From the NCBI GenBank assembly GCA_002492725.1, contig DLAF01000022.1, positions 1 to 19,026 of the forward strand: DNA of 19,026 bases, written 5' to 3'. The translations under genes and the position numbers were made by a program. Below the pieces are notes generated by a model. The model had not been told where the DNA came from. It searched no databases and was given only the letters and a program-made list of their open reading frames with translations. Origin of the DNA: Lachnospiraceae bacterium UBA7054. GTDB taxonomy: Bacteria > Bacillota > Clostridia > Lachnospirales > Lachnospiraceae. Numbering within the stretch: position 1 is the first letter of the stretch; the number at the start of each line of letters is the position of its first letter. This document shows, one piece after another, positions 7,250 to 14,540 of this stretch.

Positions 7250-8389
7250 TTATTCCAGCATAATACTTTTAACGGACTGCCCGCTTATTTTTTTTGAATA
7301 GCAGTAAAGAATCATTTCATATGCCGCAAGGAACGTCACGGCGGAAATTGCCAATGCTTCAAAATTAAAATGAAATTCGGGCATGTTTTCAAAGTCGGCA
7401 AAAACAACGTCCACCATAATCCTAAGAAGCAGATACTGATACGCCGTGCCTATAACAAAGCCCACATATGAAATAGGACGGTATCCGCCGAGAATGGAAC
7501 CGCTGCATTCCCGTTGCGAATAGCCAAAAACTTTCATCATCGCAATGGTTTTGGTATTGGATTTTACCACGCTCGTAAGGGACATAAACAGCGTCATGAA
7601 CGCTAAAATAAGTCCTATGGAAATTATCATAAAGGACATGGCCTCACTTGCCAGTTCGTCCATAGACATGGACATCTGTGTCATTGCAGAAAAGCAAAAC
7701 GCTGAAAATCCAACGAAAAACACAAGGATTTTTCTGCTTTTTAAAGTACTCTTTTTCAGATCTGTCAAAAATGGGAAATCCCCCTTATCGCTTTTGCTTA
7801 CTTTGAATTTCACATTCTGCGTTTCCCTAAGCAAGCCGAGTACGGGACTTTTTATCTTGAAAAACGCGTACAGAACCGCCAAAAGCATAAAAAATACCGT
7901 TGGAAAAGCGATAATGTACAGCACAAGAGAAACATGAAATTCCGGCTTCATTTGCGGAAAAAGTTCCATATTATTCTGTATGTCATAAAATGTGGGCATA
8001 TAGAGCGCAGCGGCGGCGTACCCGATAACCGCACCGGCGAACACGCTTACTCCGAACACCCAGAAATGCTTTGCGACACTTAAATCCGAGTACCCCAAAG
8101 CCTTTAAAATACCAAGCTCCTTGCCGTGGCTGTCAATATAATTTTTCACGTAAAAAATCAGCAGCACTATCGTTGTCGCTACAAGACAGCCCCCCGCGAT
8201 TCCTGCCACGACCTTGCCCGTTGCAACCTGCGCGTCGTACATAACCATTCCCTGCGGCGTGGTTATTTCGTCCTTTATTCCCACAATATCAATGTTGTAA
8301 TTCAGAAAAAGCGTACACACAAACGCCGCGCAGCAGGTCACAACGCTTATTGCGAAAAGCTTGGCAATATCCTTTATTCCGATAAGCAT
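7250..8389 (-). CDS. Compact FtsX-type ABC transporter permease
   Basis: From the start at 8389 the protein has 379 residues with about eight predicted membrane segments (roughly 11-30, 60-80, 110-130, 155-175, 220-240, 250-275, 305-325, 345-365). It is two back-to-back FtsX cores without the big outer domains. Two coupling motifs are visible: KELGILKALGYSDL near 90-103 and KTIAMMKVFGYSQREC near 280-295. I prefer the start at 8389 over an in-frame ATG at 8431. The later start lies four bases after the ATPase stop with GGTGAG just before it, whereas the earlier one would overlap the ATPase by 38 bases and add a non-FtsX-like leader. It pairs with the adjacent ATPase under TetR control. The substrate is unknown; drug or peptide efflux is a guess based on the TetR linkage. 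Confidence 0.85.
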   Translation of the reverse strand: MLIGIKDIAKLFAISVVTCCAAFVCTLFLNYNIDIVGIKDEITTPQGMVMYDAQVATGKVVAGIAGGCLVATTIVLLIFYVKNYIDSHGKELGILKALGYSDLSVAKHFWVFGVSVFAGAVIGYAAAALYMPTFYDIQNNMELFPQMKPEFHVSLVLYIIAFPTVFFMLLAVLYAFFKIKSPVLGLLRETQNVKFKVSKSDKGDFPFLTDLKKSTLKSRKILVFFVGFSAFCFSAMTQMSMSMDELASEAMSFMIISIGLILAFMTLFMSLTSVVKSNTKTIAMMKVFGYSQRECSGSILGGYRPISYVGFVIGTAYQYLLLRIMVDVVFADFENMPEFHFNFEALAISAVTFLAAYEMILYCYSKKISGQSVKSIMLE

Positions 8390-8393
8390 TTTC

Positions 8394-9086
8394 TCACCAC
8401 CCAATCTCGTATGCGGTTTTCCGCGTTTCATTTGCGTAAATTTCCGAAATTTTTCCGCTGTTCATTTTTATAACGGTATCTGCCATTTCGGCAATATTCA
8501 GATTATGCGTTACCATAACGATCGTAAATCCGTACTCGTTTTGCAGAGCACATATGTAGTCGAGGACTTGTCTGCCTGTTTCCTCGTCAAGCGCGCCCGT
8601 GGGTTCGTCAAGAAACAAAACCTTTGGATTCTTGGCAAGAGCCCTCGCCACCGAAACACGCTGCTGTTCGCCGCCTGAAAGCTCGCTTGGGTATTTGCGG
8701 AGCTTTCCGCCCAGCCCCACGGCTTCTATAACGGACCTATAATTTTTGTTTCCCGAAAGATCCGCGCCCATTTTGACATTCTTGTCAACGTTCATATTCG
8801 GCAGCAGATAGTATTGCTGAAAAATAAATCCGATATTGTCTCTGCGCAGCTTTGTAAGCTCGCTTTCCGAAAACGTTGTAATGTCCCTTTCGTCATAGAA
8901 AATACTGCCGCTGTCGGGACGTTCAAGAGAGGAAAGAGTGTTTAAAAGCGTTGACTTTCCCGAACCCGACGCTCCCAAAATAACGGTAAAATCACCGTCA
9001 TTGATTTTTATACTGATGTTTTTCAGTACCTGAAAACGGCTTTCTCCCTTGCCGTAAAATTTGGTTATTTCCTTTGCTTCAATCAT
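8394..9086 (-). CDS. ABC transporter ATP-binding protein of the TetR-linked cassette
   Basis: The 230-residue ATPase has Walker A at 38-46 (GASGSGKST), the Q-loop near 90 (FIFQQYYLLP), signature LSGGE at 136-140, Walker B VLFLDE at 156-161 and switch His at 194. It belongs to the same MacB/LolD-like class as the ATPase at 6452-7114 but is clearly diverged from it, so this is not a recent local duplication. It is the middle gene of a TetR-ATPase-permease operon; spacing is 22 bases from the regulator and four bases to the permease. Confidence 0.93.
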   Translation of the reverse strand: MIEAKEITKFYGKGESRFQVLKNISIKINDGDFTVILGASGSGKSTLLNTLSSLERPDSGSIFYDERDITTFSESELTKLRRDNIGFIFQQYYLLPNMNVDKNVKMGADLSGNKNYRSVIEAVGLGGKLRKYPSELSGGEQQRVSVARALAKNPKVLFLDEPTGALDEETGRQVLDYICALQNEYGFTIVMVTHNLNIAEMADTVIKMNSGKISEIYANETRKTAYEIGW

Positions 9087-9108
9087 ATTTTTGCCTCCGT
9101 CATCAGTT

Positions 9109-9672
9109 TTACTTTAAACTTTTTAGCAGTCCGATAAAGACCTCCGTCATCATCTTGCTTATCTCTTCCGATGTAAAGCGGCACATTTTTGTCGCGCACA
9201 GGGCAGCAATACCGTGGGTATAAATCCAAAGGTGGCGGTACAGCTTTTCCGCGGTTTCAGTATTCAGCCCATAACCATCCTTTACCGAAGAAAGTATCGC
9301 GTTATAATTTTCGTCAATGACAGGCAGCACTGACGACAATTCGGGGACATCCACATTTTCTTTCATAAACAAAAGCTGAAAAAGCTTCGGTTCGTTCACG
9401 GAAAAAAGAATATACTGCGTTCCCACGCCTTTGAACGCGGGGATATCGGAAAGTCCCCTTTGAACATATTCCTTGTACAGCGCTTTTGCCGCGTCGATAA
9501 CGGCTTCCTGGACTTCCTCCATGCTTTGAAATACCGTAAAGATTGGTCTTGCGGAGCTTCCCAGCTTTGCACCCAAGGCTCTTGCGGTCAATGCAGAAAA
9601 GCCCTCGTTCCTGACTATTTCCAAAGCGGCTCCGATAATTTCTTCTCTTGTGAATTTTGCTTTTGGCGGCAC
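9109..9672 (-). CDS. TetR/AcrR family transcriptional regulator
   Basis: The 187-residue protein has a TetR-type N-terminal helix-turn-helix (about 9-53: FTREEIIGAALEIVRNEGFSA, then TARALGAKLGSSARPIFTVF) and an all-helical C-terminal ligand/dimer domain. The latter includes an LWIYTHGIAALCAT stretch resembling TetR regulators with a WHG-type C-terminal domain. The start is a GTG, supported by GGAGGTG six bases upstream. TetR proteins usually repress their own operon and the adjacent exporter until a ligand binds. Here the promoter at 9722-9750 is overlapped by an inverted repeat at 9701-9736 that could be its operator. First gene of the ABC cassette. Confidence 0.9.
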   Translation of the reverse strand: MPPKAKFTREEIIGAALEIVRNEGFSALTARALGAKLGSSARPIFTVFQSMEEVQEAVIDAAKALYKEYVQRGLSDIPAFKGVGTQYILFSVNEPKLFQLLFMKENVDVPELSSVLPVIDENYNAILSSVKDGYGLNTETAEKLYRHLWIYTHGIAALCATKMCRFTSEEISKMMTEVFIGLLKSLK

Positions 9673-9700
9673 TTTATCACCTCCGTCATATTAAATCACG

Positions 9701-9736
9701 CGTTTTGCAACATCTGTTTTAATTATGAGCAAAACG
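9701..9736. promoter_or_regulatory. Inverted repeat, candidate TetR operator
   Basis: CGTTTTGC at 9701-9708 is repeated in exact inverted form as GCAAAACG at 9729-9736, 28 bases centre to centre. The repeat spans the -10 element and the likely transcription start of the TetR operon. Position fits autorepression, but the spacing is long for one TetR dimer and binding is not shown. Confidence 0.45.
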
Positions 9737-9750
9737 ATTTTAAATGTCAA
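9722..9750 (-). promoter_or_regulatory. Sigma-A promoter of the TetR-ABC cassette
   Basis: On the minus strand a perfect -35 TTGACA (9750-9745), a 17-base spacer and CATAAT (9727-9722) lie about 50 bases before the GTG start at 9672. Confidence 0.8.
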
Positions 9751-9839
9751 TAGTTTTCTGAAAAATAAAATGGCTGTTATACTTAGGTGCGTAATCTTAA
9801 CTGTAAGCAACACCTATATTGACGCAGGAGGGTATGCAC

Positions 9840-10056
9840 ATGGAACCCGCTGAACGGCGGTTAGGCACTCTGAAAAAGTATATCGGGCAAGCCGACATTT
9901 ATTTCAAGCACAAAGGAAAAAAGCCATTGACCGAAGCCGGGCAAATCCTGCTTACGGCGGCGAAAGATTATCTCAGAACAAATCCGAAAGAGCGTTTACA
10001 GTATCTTGCGGCAGGAACAGCGGAAATCCCGCAGGGCGCAGGATATGGAGCGATAA
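9840..10056 (+). pseudogene. Relaxase C-terminal remnant (internal deletion plus frameshift)
   Basis: One plus-strand frame from 9840 reads YIGQADIYFKHKGKKPLTEA followed by GQILLTAAKDYL. I recall this from the C-terminal region of mobilization relaxases of clostridial integrative elements. From about 9982 a different frame continues with IRKSVYSILRQEQ and ends RRAQDMER before TAA at 10054-10056; that is the typical extreme C-terminus of the same family. The roughly 55-60 residues normally between these parts are missing, so a deletion has joined them out of frame near 9970-9985. The nuclease domain is also gone. A formal open frame runs on from 9840 to a TAG at 10074-10076, but its tail after about 9980 is the out-of-frame reading. 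AGGAGG precedes the ATG at 9840, so a short peptide might be made. Family assignment is from memory of the motif and should be checked by similarity search. Confidence 0.65.
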
Positions 10057-10066
10057 GAAGCGGGGC

Positions 10067-10092
10067 GGCGGGATAGTCAATATCTCCCCGCC
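10067..10092 (+). terminator. Hairpin after the relaxase remnant
   Basis: GGCGGG (10067-10072) pairs with CCCGCC (10087-10092), with additional ATA/TAT pairing inside. It is followed by a discontinuous T-rich stretch (about 10099-10113). The T-tract is imperfect and distant, so terminator function is uncertain. Confidence 0.35.
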
Positions 10093-10133
10093 ACCCATGT
10101 TTTGAGTTTTTCGTCTGACCTACACATTTGAAT

Positions 10134-10760
10134 TTACTTATTGGAGATATATTCGCGAATTTTTTCTTTTTGCTCCAGTATCAAAAAATCTGTTTCATCA
10201 ACATACTGTTGAAGTTTTTTCCATTTTTGTGAAATACAAAGAACAGCAGCTTTACAGCACCAATACCCATTTGTTCTAACAACACTAAAGCCATTTTTAC
10301 AACTACTATTATCATGGTATTGTTCAAAGTGGCTTTCAAGTTTATCTATCGTATTATATTTGTCATAAAAAGAAAGTGCGTAAGAATGAAAATCTTGTGA
10401 AACCATATCCGCAAATTGTTTCAATGAATCATCGGAACAATACTTATATTTTAGTACAGGAATATCCGGAAGAACTGTATAAAATGTCCTTGTACCCGTA
10501 GGCCATTTTGAATTATATTCTTCCCCCATGAAATGGCTTGTCAATCTATCCACCTTTGGAAAAGAAAAACTTAATGCTGCAGACAACGAATATGTATTTC
10601 CTGGCAGACCACGATCTCTCGTAAAATAAAAAGAGAATTCTTGCACACATTCGTTTTCTTTTCTGAATAAGCAACATATTCGCTTTTTTCTAAAACCTGT
10701 ATCTGCTAATAAATCATGCAATAAATATGTTAATTCCTTATTTAATTCTGATGGTGTCAT
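10134..10760 (-). CDS. Hypothetical protein, AT-rich, possibly DUF4304-like
   Basis: The 208-residue soluble protein has no signal peptide or membrane helix. I do not recognise it with certainty. The beginning (LNKELTYLLHDLL, then GFRKKR, an aromatic-rich strand pattern and FSFYF) and a later YDKYNTIDKLESHFEQY segment recall DUF4304-type proteins, but this is a weak impression. Eight cysteines are present, including two adjacent pairs (CC). The gene is much richer in A+T than its neighbours and is flanked by mobile-element debris, which points to recent acquisition as cargo. It has a good ribosome binding site (GAGGTG) and an extended -10 promoter of its own, so it is probably expressed as a single gene. 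Confidence 0.75.
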   Translation of the reverse strand: MTPSELNKELTYLLHDLLADTGFRKKRICCLFRKENECVQEFSFYFTRDRGLPGNTYSLSAALSFSFPKVDRLTSHFMGEEYNSKWPTGTRTFYTVLPDIPVLKYKYCSDDSLKQFADMVSQDFHSYALSFYDKYNTIDKLESHFEQYHDNSSCKNGFSVVRTNGYWCCKAAVLCISQKWKKLQQYVDETDFLILEQKEKIREYISNK

Positions 10761-10812
10761 GTACTTTCACCTCTATTAACTATCGATTTATCGGTCAGTT
10801 TATATTGGAGAA

Positions 10813-10821
10813 ATTATACCA
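10813..10821 (-). promoter_or_regulatory. Extended -10 promoter of the 208-residue hypothetical gene
   Basis: On the minus strand TGGTATAAT (10821-10813) is a perfect extended -10 element, about 50 bases upstream of the ATG at 10760. A TTGTTT 17 bases upstream could serve as a poor -35. Confidence 0.6.
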
Positions 10822-10989
10822 CGCCTATTCAGGAAAAACAATCTGCACTTTACTCCGTTCCGCCTATCCAGACCGTTTGCACTATTGCGGCGGCAGTCGT
10901 TAGGTTATGCGGTGGCTCTGCCCCGCGCCCCCGACCTCTCCCAAAGAACAGAATGGAGTGTTTGCGTCAGCAACTCAAAAAAGCATTTA

Positions 10990-11011
10990 ACAAAACGCTT
11001 CATGACAAGCG
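10990..11011 (-). terminator. Weak terminator after the histidine kinase gene
   Basis: Immediately after the kinase stop, minus-strand CGCTT (11011-11007) pairs with AAGCG (11000-10996) around a six-base loop, followed by TTTTGTT. The stem is only five base pairs. Confidence 0.4.
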
Positions 11012-11013
11012 CG

Positions 11014-11931
11014 TTAGTCAACCGGTAGATACATGGAAAATGCCGCGCCCTTGCCCAGCTCGGAAACAAGCTGAATATATCCCGACTGCTGCCTTAAAAT
11101 CTCCCTCGTCAGATAAAGACCGATGCCCACGCCCTGCTCCTGTGCAACCGCCATGGAACGATAAAACCGCTCAAATATTTTGGCATGCTCTTCCCTGGCA
11201 ACGCCAATCCCGGTATCCGCCACCTCAATGCAGACAAAAAGCTCGTAAGGCTTCACGCGCACGGTAATGCCGCCTTCCTGCGTATATTTAACGGCGTTGT
11301 CAACCAGATTATCCAGTGCCTCCAGCGTCCATTTCGGATCAAAGCAAGCCGTTACTTCCCGCGCTTCCTCCGAAAATACACGCAAATAAATTCCCTTTTC
11401 CTGCGCACGGGCGGCATACTGTTCCTTCACTTCCTCCAGAAGCTGTGACACCCCGCTTTTGCTTGGATGCAATACAAGGATTCCCGTCTCCAGCCGTGAG
11501 AGTTTCACCAGCGACTGGATCAGAAAGTCCAGCTTTTTCACCTGATTTTCTAATAGTGCAACCGTCTCGTTGTCGTTTCCGTTCTCCTCCCGTAAAAGCT
11601 CCGTATAAAGTACAAGATTCGCGATCGGCGTCTTTGTCTGATGGGAGATATCCGCAATCAACGCCTTTGTTTTTTCCTGCTCCGCCGCTGCTTTCCTCAT
11701 CTGCGTTTCCGTCACGGCAAGATACTCCGCCAGCCTGTTTTCCACAGCCGCACACAAAGATTCGTCATAAATATCCGCCCGAAAGGTTCCGTCAATGGCA
11801 GCCTGTATCATTTGATTCATGCGGCGCAGACTGCGTCTTCTGAACCCAAATTCTAAAATCACGGCAACGGTGGCTGTGAACAGGCACAAAATCCCTGCCG
11901 CAAAAAAAATCATCGCTACTCGCTCATTCAT
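11014..11931 (-). CDS. Sensor histidine kinase (HisKA/HATPase)
   Basis: The 305-residue kinase has one clear transmembrane helix (about 6-29), a short juxtamembrane region, the H-box DISHQTKTPIANLVLYT with phospho-acceptor His97, N-box around Asn212 (LDNLVDNAVKYT), DTGIG at 239-243, an FERFYRS F-box and GVGIGLYL at 267-274. There is almost no extracellular sensor domain, so the signal is probably sensed in the membrane or through a partner such as an ABC/FtsX exporter, as in Bce/Vnc-like systems. It is encoded 11 bases after its response regulator. The matching large ABC/FtsX pair is probably the one at 3735-7114, now separated by foreign DNA. Confidence 0.93.
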   Translation of the reverse strand: MNERVAMIFFAAGILCLFTATVAVILEFGFRRRSLRRMNQMIQAAIDGTFRADIYDESLCAAVENRLAEYLAVTETQMRKAAAEQEKTKALIADISHQTKTPIANLVLYTELLREENGNDNETVALLENQVKKLDFLIQSLVKLSRLETGILVLHPSKSGVSQLLEEVKEQYAARAQEKGIYLRVFSEEAREVTACFDPKWTLEALDNLVDNAVKYTQEGGITVRVKPYELFVCIEVADTGIGVAREEHAKIFERFYRSMAVAQEQGVGIGLYLTREILRQQSGYIQLVSELGKGAAFSMYLPVD

Positions 11932-11942
11932 TTTCTCTTATC

Positions 11943-12707
11943 CTACTCCCACCGATACCCGATGCCATACACCGTCTTGATCCGCTCCTGCGCACCCAGC
12001 TTGTCCCGCAGTCGTTTTACTGCTACGGACAGCGTGTTTTCATCCACAAAAGCCGCATCCACAGACCAGGTAAAATCAAGGAGCTGTTCCCTGGTCAGCG
12101 TTGTGTGCTTATTTTCTACTAACATCCGCAGAAGCCTTTGCTCCGTCTTGGAAAGCTCCACCTGCTCATCGCCGTGAAAGAAAAGCATTTTCGCAAAATG
12201 AAACCGATACGCGCCGTCTGTGATCCAGCCGTCATCCACAAGTTTTGTCTCGCTGCCATTCTCTGCACCGTTCCCTAACGCATCGCCGCTTATCATACTG
12301 CCCGCCGCCTGTCTGCCCTGCATCGCCCGCCGAAGCTGCGTCTCCACCCGCGCCCGCAGCACAGCCAGACTGAAGGGTTTTGTGATGTAATCATCCGCGC
12401 CAAGCTCCAGCCCCGCCACGATATCCGTCTCCATGTCGTTTGCCGTCAATAGTATGACGCATATGTCATATTTTGCCTTGATTGTTTGCAAAAAATCAAA
12501 ACCGTTGCCGTCGGGGAGATTGACATCCAGCACTACGAGATCAAAAGCAGACTGCTCCTCCTCATCTCCAAGCAGTTTCTCCGCTTCCCGCAGCGTATGG
12601 CAACTTACCGCCGTGGTACTGTCATTTTGCAGGGCACGACATAAGCCGTCGGCAAGCGGGCAGTCATCCTCCACGATTAAAATCCGCTGTTTTACAATTC
12701 CCGTCAT
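11943..12707 (-). CDS. OmpR-family response regulator
   Basis: The 254-residue protein has a receiver domain (about 8-125) with acidic pair Asp14/Asp15, phospho-acceptor Asp61 (VVLDVNLPDGNGF), Thr88 and Lys110 (YITKPF). A winged-helix DNA-binding domain follows at about 160-252 (LSKTEQRLLRMLVENKHTTL and, near the end, VKRLRDKLGAQERIKTVYGI). The linker between them is longer than usual (about 30 residues). Start chosen with GAGGTG about ten bases upstream. It lies between the ABC half-exporter and its kinase, so the three are likely one transcript. Confidence 0.93.
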   Translation of the reverse strand: MTGIVKQRILIVEDDCPLADGLCRALQNDSTTAVSCHTLREAEKLLGDEEEQSAFDLVVLDVNLPDGNGFDFLQTIKAKYDICVILLTANDMETDIVAGLELGADDYITKPFSLAVLRARVETQLRRAMQGRQAAGSMISGDALGNGAENGSETKLVDDGWITDGAYRFHFAKMLFFHGDEQVELSKTEQRLLRMLVENKHTTLTREQLLDFTWSVDAAFVDENTLSVAVKRLRDKLGAQERIKTVYGIGYRWE

Positions 12708-12770
12708 CTATTCGTTGCACCTCATTCATTAATCGTATCTAACATTTCATACTTATCCATCTACAGACCC

Positions 12771-14540
12771 CTACTTTAGTTCATTCGCCGTCACATAAAA
12801 ATGATGATAGATCCCGCCCTGCGCAAGCAGGCTCTCATGGGTGCCTTCTTCCACGATGCCCTCCTCCGTCAGCACCAGAATGCGGTCGGAATTGCGAATG
12901 CTTGAAAGCCTGTGCGCAATCGTAATGGTCGTCCTTCCTTTAGCAAGCGCTTCCAGCGACTTCGCCACCTGAAATTCGCTCTCATTGTCCAGGGCGGAAG
13001 TGGCTTCATCCATAATGAGAATAGGCGGATTTTTCAGAAATACTCTCGCTATGCTGATGCGCTGCTTCTGTCCGCCGGAAAGCTTCACGCCGCGCTCGCC
13101 CACATAGGTATCATATCCATCCTTCAAAGCCATAATAAAATCATGCGCCCCGGCCCGCTTCGCCGCCTCGACAACCTCATCCCGTGTGGCATTCTCTCTG
13201 CCGTAGGCAATATTGTCATAAACCGTGCCTGAAAAGAGATAGACATCCTGCTGTACCATCCCGATATTCTGCCGCAAACTTTTGATCGTATACCCGTGAA
13301 TGTTTTTTCCGTCCAGCAAAATCTCTCCCTGGTCGATATCGTAAAAACGGGGAATCAGATTGCAAAGCGTAGTCTTTCCGCCGCCGGACGGCCCCACAAT
13401 GGCAATCTTCTCACCCTGATGAATCTCCAGATTCAAGCCGCGAAATACCACATTGTGGTCATCTGGATACTCGAAGCTGACATTATGAAAAGAAATATTC
13501 CCCTTCGGGTTTACGCATTCCACCGCGCCCGGCTCGTCAAAAATCTCAATATCGCTGTCCATAATCTGCACGAAGCGCTCGATTCCCGTCATGCCGCGCT
13601 GGAACTGCTCTGCAAATTCAATAATGCGGCGGATGGTGGCGATCAAGGTCGTCACATACATCACATAAGCCACCAAATCGCCGGGCGCAATCTTCCCATT
13701 TATCATAAAAATGCCGCCCGCCACAAGGAGCACCAGATACATCAATCCGTCAAAGGCTCTGGTGGTCGTGTGGAACGCCGCCATAAACTTATAAGTTTCT
13801 TTTTTGATGTGGAAAAAGCTCTGATTGTCCTGTTCAAATTTCTCCTTTTCCTTTTCCTCGTTGGTGAACGCCTTCACCACCTTCTGCCCGAGAAGGCTGT
13901 CCTCGATGCGGGCATTCAGCTCGCCAATCTGCACGCGCTGTTTCCGAAACGCTTCCCGCAGCCGCAAATTAATGACCGTACAGGTCGCCGCCATGATCGG
14001 CACTATGATAAAAATAATCAATGTCAGTCCCAGACTGATCTGCGCCAAAATGATAAAGGAGATCACCGCTTTGATGCCCGCAATGAAAAACTCCTCCGGG
14101 CAGTGATGGGAAAATTCCGTCACATCAAACAGATCGTTGGTGATGCGCCCCATGATCTGCCCGACCTTGGTATTATTATAGTAGGTATCCGACAATTTCT
14201 GTAAATGCGCGTAGGCGTCCCGCCGCATATCCGTCTCGATCTGCGTCCCCATCACATGACCCGTATAAGCCATGTAAAAATTCGCCACCGTATCAACGAT
14301 GCGCAGACAAAGGTAGAGCACGCCCAGCCGAATAATGACCGATATAGTCAACGATGTCAGATCATTCATCCCCGTATTGGTAAGATAGCGAATGATCATC
14401 GGCAGCACCAGCTCGCAAATCGTCGTGAGACCCGCGCAGAGTAGGTCAATCACCACGATTTTCCAGTATTTTTTGTAATAAGGAAGGAATCGCTTTAACA
14501 ATTCCCCGGATTGATAAGTTTTTGCATTTTCTCCACGCAT
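12771..14540 (-). CDS. ABC half-exporter, fused membrane and ATPase domains (MsbA/BmrA type)
   Basis: The 589-residue protein has a six-helix type I exporter domain (about 25-310) followed by an ATPase domain with Walker A GPSGGGKT at 383-390, Q-loop near 430, signature LSGGQ at 487-491, Walker B ILIMDE at 507-512 and switch His543. Length is normal for a homodimeric or heterodimeric half-transporter. No second half-transporter is adjacent, so a homodimer is likely. Substrates of such proteins are typically lipids or drugs. The ATG at 14540 lies inside the 3' end of the broken upstream gene (46-base overlap), with GGAGGAG somewhat far upstream and GGAAAG close by, so translation could depend on reading of the upstream gene. 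Confidence 0.93.
   Translation of the reverse strand: MRGENAKTYQSGELLKRFLPYYKKYWKIVVIDLLCAGLTTICELVLPMIIRYLTNTGMNDLTSLTISVIIRLGVLYLCLRIVDTVANFYMAYTGHVMGTQIETDMRRDAYAHLQKLSDTYYNNTKVGQIMGRITNDLFDVTEFSHHCPEEFFIAGIKAVISFIILAQISLGLTLIIFIIVPIMAATCTVINLRLREAFRKQRVQIGELNARIEDSLLGQKVVKAFTNEEKEKEKFEQDNQSFFHIKKETYKFMAAFHTTTRAFDGLMYLVLLVAGGIFMINGKIAPGDLVAYVMYVTTLIATIRRIIEFAEQFQRGMTGIERFVQIMDSDIEIFDEPGAVECVNPKGNISFHNVSFEYPDDHNVVFRGLNLEIHQGEKIAIVGPSGGGKTTLCNLIPRFYDIDQGEILLDGKNIHGYTIKSLRQNIGMVQQDVYLFSGTVYDNIAYGRENATRDEVVEAAKRAGAHDFIMALKDGYDTYVGERGVKLSGGQKQRISIARVFLKNPPILIMDEATSALDNESEFQVAKSLEALAKGRTTITIAHRLSSIRNSDRILVLTEEGIVEEGTHESLLAQGGIYHHFYVTANELK

Larger units (their letters stand above)
9780..10950. 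mobile_element. Remnant of an integrative/mobilizable element
   Basis: This stretch combines a truncated, frameshifted relaxase C-terminus (9840-10056), an AT-rich cargo-like gene (10134-10760) and a GC-rich patch (about 10851-10950) without a recognisable gene. No integrase, complete relaxase or clear terminal repeats are present. The bounds are approximate, and the TetR-ABC cassette (7250-9672) may belong to the same insertion. Coordinates mark where the composition and gene content change, not proven ends. Confidence 0.4.

Noticed and set aside
6452..9086. Recent tandem duplication of the two ATPase genes
   Set aside because: The two ATPases share only family motifs; their other residues and their permease partners differ strongly in sequence and size, so they are separate acquisitions or old paralogues.
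9982..10076. Tail of the formal open frame beyond the relaxase deletion point
   Set aside because: The recognisable relaxase C-terminus is in a different frame there, so this tail is a frameshift product, not a natural C-terminus.
13296..14204. 302-codon plus-strand open frame opposite the ABC half-exporter
   Set aside because: The minus strand encodes a complete exporter with all ATPase motifs; the opposite frame is a low-complexity His/Arg/Asn-rich shadow.
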